Assembly (NCBI GenBank): GCA_916048095.2
Contig: OU696574.1
Coordinates: 4,639,001-4,703,000, forward strand
Length of the DNA stretch: 64,000 nucleotides
Direction: 5' to 3'
DNA from: Sacculina carcini
Taxonomy: Eukaryota > Arthropoda > Thecostraca > Sacculinidae
Part shown: positions 58,773-64,000 of the stretch, in pieces
Position numbering within the stretch: the stretch's first letter is position 1
Layout of the letters: each line of letters opens with the position of its first letter
Position numbers and translations under genes: made by a program
The notes under the pieces: model-generated
What the model was told of the DNA's origin: nothing
The model's database searches: none
The model's input: only the letters and a program-made list of their open reading frames with translations

Positions 58773-58773
<1 letters not shown>
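57986..58773 (+). pseudogene. LINE ORF2 fragment: endonuclease end and inter-domain region
   Basis: The fragment begins in the APE-type endonuclease C-terminus: NCDQLLFCP, VFTNTPGAIAKLL and the SDH motif in MFQSDHKAIATT. After a frame change near 58260 it continues into the linker (DCIPTV, KYKPWFDYE). Beyond a stop it reads RHNPKRMFSFIKTINKN and LNKCFAEKFSP, as in CR1/jockey-type ORF2 just before the RT. Several frameshifts and stops are present. The (TA)n run at 58774 interrupts it. Confidence 0.75.

Positions 58774-58848
<75 letters not shown>
58774..58848. repeat. (TA)n microsatellite inside the LINE
   Basis: An uninterrupted TA run directly after the LINE frame reaches LGLAD. Confidence 0.95.
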
Positions 58849-58851
<3 letters not shown>

Positions 58852-59487
58852 CATGATATCACGCTTCATTCAGAGGCGGTTACTTACAGTGGCGGAAAAA
58901 ACACAAGCAATGGTGAGCAACAGAGCGAGCCAGCAACAGGGTGAGTTCTGTGGACTGGTTATGGAACAACAACACAATGAGTTTAGACTGAAACCTGCAA
59001 ACAACGATACAGGTACAGTGATGTACAACATGATGGATCATCGCACGAATGGGCGAACACAAACGCGATCAACAGGGTGAGCAGCAGGGTGAGACAGCAG
59101 CAGGGTGGGCTCTGTTGACTGTCTGCCGGGGAAGAGCGTGTGTGACGGCGTTTTATACAGTGCTGGTGTGTGTGGCTGGAAGCGTGTGTGTATGCGCGTA
59201 AGTCATCGCCGGTGGTGTTCTCGGACACATATGGTCTACGCACACGGGTGTTGAACAGGTGTTGCTCTCGATGGCTGCTTCATCCCTGGGTGAGGTTGAG
59301 GCCAGGCGGAGTGGGTTCGCGCTACCTAGTGTTTGGCTCGGTGTATGTCTGTGTGCAGGGGACATACACCTCCGGGACGCGTATCGCAGATGCGCTGGTA
59401 GGGTGTGTGTCTGTGGTGTATGGGCAAATGTTGTTGACCTACATTTGCGCAGGCGCCACAGGCCCTTTTCTGAAGGTGCGCTGTATG
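58849..59487. other. Unidentified ~640-bp insertion within the LINE
   Basis: This lies between the pre-RT region and the RT start, where a normal LINE would have only a few dozen codons. It contains CAGCAGGGTGAG repeats (near 59075-59105) and GTGTGTG-rich stretches. I recognise no protein or terminal repeats. Together with the TA run it may be an inserted element. Confidence 0.45.
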
Positions 59488-59693
59488 AGCTCTGATGTGT
59501 TCAGACTATCACTAATAACTGATCACGATGTGGGGTTGAATCTGCGTTTGGTGAGTGCTCACAAATGCTGTGGGCCAGACAATATCAGTGGCCGAGTGGT
59601 ACGCGAGTGTGCAGATGAGCTGGATGTGCCTCTCACCAAAATATACAACATTTGTCTTCATAGCGGCGTTTACCCTCGAGCGTGGGAGGAGGT
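59488..59693 (+). pseudogene. LINE reverse transcriptase start, interrupted by the LTR element
   Basis: The frame reads the beginning of a non-LTR RT domain: VSAHKCCGPDNISGRVVREC with the GPD motif, LTKIYNICLHSGVYPRAW. It is cut at WEEV by the LTR retrotransposon. The frame resumes after 63995 (window end). Confidence 0.75.
59689..59693. repeat. LTR-element target duplication, left
   Basis: GAGGT, identical to 63991-63995. Confidence 0.85.
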
Positions 59694-59988
59694 TGTAGTG
59701 TAATTCCATGTTATTGCGTGTAAATGTGTGAATAATCGTACGTATGTCTGTGTGCTAGTGTGTGTGAATGCGCGTACGTATGACTGTGTGCTAGTGTGTG
59801 TGAATGAATGCTTGACCTTGTAACTCCCGTGCGTGTGTGTGTGCGTGCGTTTGTGTGTATGTATGCGCGCGAAAGGAATCCAGTGATATCGGTGTTCAGT
59901 CGTGTTTGTATATTGAGTGTTTGGTCGTATGCTCTACTAGAAGTTTAAGTAATATAAAGCCACGGAATTATCCGCTTTTGACATCACA
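59694..59988 (+). repeat. 5' LTR
   Basis: A 295-bp repeat starting TGTAGTGTAATT and ending CATCACA (TG...CA). It is closely matched by 63690-63990, including GCTTGACCTTGTAACTCCCG and TTAAGTAATATAAAG (TATA-like). It contains a GTGTGTGTGTGCGTGCG microsatellite. No canonical TGG-starting primer-binding site follows it. Confidence 0.9.
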
Positions 59989-60008
59989 ATATATATTACT
60001 TAAACTAA

Positions 60009-60848
60009 ATGGATCCTCGGATATTCAAACCTGAACGCTTCGACTGTGATCCTGAGTCGTGCGATTCTGACAGAATCTGGGAGCACTGGTATCGCTCGTT
60101 CTGCAGTTTTGTGACTCTTGCTGTGCCTTCAGCATCAGCACTTGCGGTTTCTTCAGACACTCCAGATGTGCATACTCCAGACTTGAGGCTGCAGCTGCTA
60201 ATAAACTCCATTTCAACATGCGTCTATCTTCACATCTTGGACTGCACCACCTACGAGCAAGCGATAGCCTGTCTTCGAAAATTGTACTGCAAGCCCAAAA
60301 ATGATGTCTATTCTCGGCATGTGTTATTGTCTCACAAGCAAGAACCTCATGAGTCCGTCAGCCAATACATGAAGGCGCTTCGGCTTTTGTGTAGAGAATG
60401 TTCGTTTCGCCCCATGACTGCTGATGGGGGGCGTGAGACTTTGATACTGGACGCGTTCATCAAAGGGTTGGCTTCTAGTATGACTCGACAGCGACTCCTG
60501 GAAACTCCTGAGCTCGACCTGAACACTGCTTACTTGCAAGCCCGCACCCTCGAGAATGCACAAAAACAGGCGGATGTTTACAGCCCTTACAACGTCAGTT
60601 CGTGCGTCGAGGCTACGGAGAAAATAACAGATTCGACATCTTCATCTTCCAGTTCACGAGAGGCTGTGAAATTGTGCGTCACTCGAGAGAGGCGGAAATC
60701 TCAAACGGACGTCAGACGTGGAATATGCTGCAATTGTGGGAACTCACGTCACCCTGATGACGATCAGCGACAATGTCCCGCCCGTACCGCCGTGCGGGAA
60801 AACAGGGCACTTCAGCAAGGTATGTCGTTTTTTCCGAAAATCATCTAA
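60009..60848 (+). pseudogene. gag of the Ty3/gypsy element
   Basis: A 279-codon frame from ATG 60009. It encodes a capsid-like region (about residues 20-180, with YSRHVLLSHKQEPHESVSQY) and a Ser-rich linker. A first zinc-knuckle-like motif follows near residues 240-258 (CCNCGNSRHPDDDQRQC). A second knuckle (CGKTGHFSKVC) is in another frame (about 60803), so a deletion/frameshift separates gag from pol within the zinc-binding region. Such a break would prevent normal gag-pol synthesis. Confidence 0.8.
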
Positions 60849-63667
60849 ATCTGCTGCTACACTATCCGCCTTATCAGGCGCTTCGGGCCTATCCTCTTCG
60901 ATGGTCTCTGTCAAACTGTCCGGTTGTAATGTGAAGGCATTACTTGACACCGGCAGCTCTGAAAATTTTGTTTCAAAGCCTACTGCTGAACGTCTTGCAC
61001 TGAAACCACATGCTTTTTCTTCCGTAGTGAAAATGGCTTCTCCTGAGCTTTCAGTCAATATCGAGGGTCGCTGCACAACTGATTTAGTATATCTCGACAA
61101 TACCTACGAGTCAGTGTCGTTTCTCGTGCTGCCCAGTCTGGTTACTGACGTGATACTGGGTCAACCGTTTCTGGCTCTTAATGAGAGTGTGACGCTACAA
61201 TTCGGAGGAAAAAGTCCACCTCTCAATGTGTGCAATTTCGCCACGATGCAAGTTCCAGCTGCTCAACTATTCACACATCTTTCAGATAAATGACACCCGA
61301 TCGCCACTAAGTCTCGCCAGCTGGGGAAGGATGACGAAAACTTCGTCAATCAAGAGGTGAAACCTTTGATGAAAGAGGACATTGTAGAGCCCAGTAACTC
61401 ACCGTGGCGTGCGCAAGTTCTCGTCGTGTCTTCCGAGGGGACTGGTAAGAAAAGAATGGTCGTCGACTATTCGCAAGCTATCAATAGATTCACCTACCGA
61501 GATGCGTACCCGCTTCCTCCCATTGACAGACTAGTCAAATACATTGCTAACCATAATTTTTTCAGTGTTGTTGATCTATCAAGCGCGTAATCAAGTACCA
61601 ATTCCAGAGAAGGACAGACCCTATACGGCCTTCCAAGTAAATGGGCAATTCACAAGAATAAATTTTGGCGTAACAAACGGTGTGGCTGCTTTTCAGAGAG
61701 TTATTGACAAATTCATTGCTGAGAATGCCCTAGAAAGTACATATGCGTAACTTGATGATGTTACAATATGTGGGAAAACTAAGGAGGAGCATGACGAGAA
61801 TCTTATAAAATTCATGTCTGCAGCAACAAGATACGGATTATCCTTCAATGCGAACAAATGCACTTTTGGCAATACTTCGGTACGTGTTCTAGGTCGTGTG
61901 ATTGAGAATGGTTTCACTTATCCCGATAACGAGCGCTTGTAGCCTCTGATGAAAATGGTTACACCACAAGAAAACAAGTCCCTGAAGAGAGCTCTAGGTT
62001 TCTTCTCTTATTATTCCAAATGGATTAAGGCTTTTTCAACTAAAATCCGTCCCTTCGTCGACTGTTCAACTTTTCCGATGAATCATACTGCTCAGGAGGC
62101 CTTCAACAACTTGAAGGAAGACATTTCAAAGGCCTGTATTGCTGCTATTGATAAGTATTGTAATTTCACATTGGAGACTGACGCCTCTGACTCTGCTTTG
62201 GGAGCCACTTTGATGGAAAATGGACGACCTGTGGCTTTCATGGCCAAGTCGTTGAACAATACCGAAAGAAAGTACTCCATTGTTGAAAAGAAAGCCTATT
62301 CAGTGATTACTGCCGTCCGGAAATGGAAGCATTACTTGATTGGTAAGCATTTCTATCTTATTACAGACCAACAGGTGTTATATTTCATCATGAACAAAAA
62401 GGGCACTACCAAGGTGAAGAATGACAAGATCATAAGACGGAAAATGGAGTTGGCACCTTACTCCTTTGATGTGAGGTACCGACCTGGTAAACAAAACGTC
62501 GCTGCTGATGCGCTTTCAAGGTGCTGCAGTCTCACTTGTCATACAAACCAGCTGAAAGATCTTCACGAATCTCTGTCTTATCCCGGGGTCACTTGCTTGT
62601 GGCACCTCGTGCGATATGAGGTGATCCTCGTGATTCTGAGTGTCGGATACGTGCTCGTGTCATGCCCAGATTTTACTCCCCGCCGGCTAAGAGTCTTGTG
62701 AAGTCCACCCAACCGTTCGAAAGACTCAGTGTAGACTTTAAGGGCCCTTTGCCTCGCTCATCTACTTCGTCTGCGTGTTACCTGTTCGTAGTGATAGAGG
62801 AGTACTCTCGATTTCCATTCGCGTTCCCGTGTAATGATATGTCATCTTCTACAGTTATTAGTTGTCTGAGGGAGGTTTTTTCCATATTCGGTACCGCGTC
62901 TTACGAGCACTCGGATCGTGGAAGATCGTTGGTGTCTGATGAGGTCAAACAATTCCTTCTTAAACATGATGTGGCTACAAGTCAAACTACTCCGTATCAT
63001 CAGGAAGGAAATTCCCAGTGCGAGCGTTACAACGGCGTCCTGGGAAGCCACATCTGCCTTGCTCTTGAGACGCGGGGGTTACGAAATATCGATTGGGAGA
63101 TAGTTTTGACTGGTGTACTTCACGCTATGCGTTCGTTGCTCTGTACAGCCATAAATCAAACTCCTCATGAACGATTGTTCAATTTTCCTCACAAGTCCAC
63201 TACGGGAGTGAGTTTACCAACTTGGCTCTGCTCCCCGAACTGAGTGTATCTTAGACGTCATGTGCGGACCAGGTATGAGCCCTTGGTTGAGCCTGTTGAG
63301 CTGCTTGAAGCCAACCCCAGCTATGCTCTCATTCGTTTCGGGAATGGCCGTGAAGATACTGTGTCGTCCAGGGACTTAGCACCGTGTGGAGGAGAAAACA
63401 TTCCTGTGGTTGATGATAAGCTCACATTGGTTCATGCAGCTTCTCCGGTCAACCTTCCGCCTGAGACTGCTAAAAACGCCCAGCAAAAATTTGGTGGCAA
63501 CCGATGAACGAGCGTTGGGGCACGAAAATCCCAAGAATCAAATTCAAAGCAGTTGCCCGCCGGGAGATCAAATGACTGATCACTCTCCTGTCGCCTTGAG
63601 GCGCTCTGCTCGAGTTAGCAAGCCTCCCGATCGGTTGACGTATTATCATTGTAACTTTTCGATGTAA
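60800..63667 (+). pseudogene. pol of the Ty3/gypsy element (PR-RT-RH-IN), multiply broken
   Basis: Domains in order: aspartic protease (ALLDTGSSENFVS, near 60950); RT (61340-61950, with FSVVDLSSA and LDDVTIC); RNase H (FTLETDASDSALGATL near 62165); integrase with an intact D,D,E set (LSVDFKGPL, HSDRGR, QCERYNG; 62725-63035); and a basic C-terminus. Lesions are a TGA at 61291-61293, a frameshift near 61588, a TAA at 61748-61750 within the catalytic YxDD motif, a TAG at 61939-61941, a frameshift near 62600-62690 that removes part of the integrase zinc finger, a TGA at 63241-63243 and a frameshift near 63500. Not functional. Confidence 0.88.
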
Positions 63668-63677
63668 AATTTTCAAC

Positions 63678-63689
63678 AGGGGGAAGAGA
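63678..63689 (+). other. Polypurine tract
   Basis: AGGGGGAAGAGA immediately before the 3' LTR, the expected plus-strand DNA primer site. Confidence 0.85.
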
Positions 63690-63990
63690 TGCAGTGTTAT
63701 GTAATGTAATTGCGTGTAAATGTGTGAATGCTCGTACGTATATCTGTGTGCTAGTGTGTGTGAATGCGCGTACGTTTGTCTGTGTGCTAGTGTGTGTGAA
63801 TGAATGCTTGACCTTGTAACTCCCGCGTGTGTGTGTGTGTGTGTGCGTGCGTTTGTGTGTAGGTATGTGCGCGTAAGGAATTCAATGATATCAGTGTTCA
63901 GTCGTGTTTGTATATTGAGTGTTTGGTCGTGCGCTCCAGTAGAAGTTTAAGTAATATAAAGTCACGGAATTACCCGCTTTTGGCATCACA
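63690..63990 (+). repeat. 3' LTR
   Basis: A 301-bp partner of the 5' LTR, TGCAGTGTTATG...CATCACA. Scattered substitutions and a longer GTGTGTGT run show that time has passed since insertion. Confidence 0.9.
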
Positions 63991-63995
63991 GAGGT
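63991..63995. repeat. LTR-element target duplication, right
   Basis: GAGGT, identical to 59689-59693. The LINE frame (WEEV then N) resumes here. Confidence 0.85.
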
Positions 63996-64000
63996 CAATA

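Larger units (their letters stand above)
59694..63990 (+). mobile_element. Ty3/gypsy LTR retrotransposon, complete but inactivated
   Basis: 4.3 kb with two LTRs, gag, and pol in the order protease-RT-RNase H-integrase, which defines Ty3/gypsy. A GAGGT duplication flanks it, and a purine tract (AGGGGGAAGAGA, 63678-63689) abuts the 3' LTR. It is inserted in the RT of a LINE. It has many disabling changes, listed under the pol entry. Confidence 0.9.

Noticed and set aside
58485..59080. Ile/Tyr-repeat proteins at the TA runs (also 4004-4309, 36523-36738, 44210-44452)
   Set aside because: Translations of (TA)n microsatellites.

Overview
The window looks like nuclear DNA from an invertebrate animal, most likely an arthropod. 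The evidence is intron-containing genes, a TATA/AATAAA-bounded gene, and a dense mixture of LINE, Ty3/gypsy, hAT, mariner, Penelope-like and Helitron-like sequences. I cannot name the species. Almost the whole window is repetitive. Only two host genes are convincing: an intronless chymotrypsin-fold serine protease (48458-49303, +) and the 5' part of a mitochondrial CoA-transferase family III gene resembling SUGCT (54791-55922, -). A 113-codon ORF at 57047-57388 is a weak third candidate.

Layout. 1-2.85 kb: a LINE ORF1 (PHD finger plus zinc knuckles, minus strand) whose start codon lies inside the 8-bp target duplication of a 1.6-kb hAT-type insertion. 2.85-44.7 kb: an AT-rich block built from Helitron-like modules. 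These share a CCGCACRACGGGCGGG motif, end in CTAG next to T or (TA)n, and have TC-plus-(TG/CTGT)-rich 5' ends. Inside this block is a satellite array of about 29 kb (5.19-34.27 kb) made of 341-bp (S) and 404-bp (L) monomers. It has higher-order structure, including a 10-monomer 3,724-bp unit seen three times. The same element occurs inverted at 39.2-40.9 kb with about three monomers, and in direct orientation at 42.3-43.9 kb with part of one monomer. The window therefore shows one transposon-borne repeat at three stages of amplification. The block also holds a second Helitron-like family with AATTCGGCC hairpins and 141-145-bp tandem repeats, Penelope-like fragments, and two long palindromes centred on (TA)n.

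44.7-48.4 kb: a second LINE ORF1 (coiled coil plus RRM-like), a decayed hAT element with a recognisable transposase C-terminus, and two MITEs. 48.4-49.5 kb: the protease gene. 49.5-54.7 kb: inverted-repeat elements, a tRNA-derived SINE, an 88-bp MITE, a gag fragment and a Helitron-like fragment. 54.8-57.4 kb: the SUGCT-like exons, a GC-rich minisatellite and the small ORF. 57.4-64 kb: a broken mariner, then a LINE ORF2 fragment into whose reverse transcriptase a complete but inactivated Ty3/gypsy element has inserted. That element has two LTRs, a GAGGT target duplication and multiple stops and frameshifts.

The most distinctive system is the Helitron-like element carrying an internally expanded, higher-order satellite, together with smaller versions of the same element a few kilobases away.
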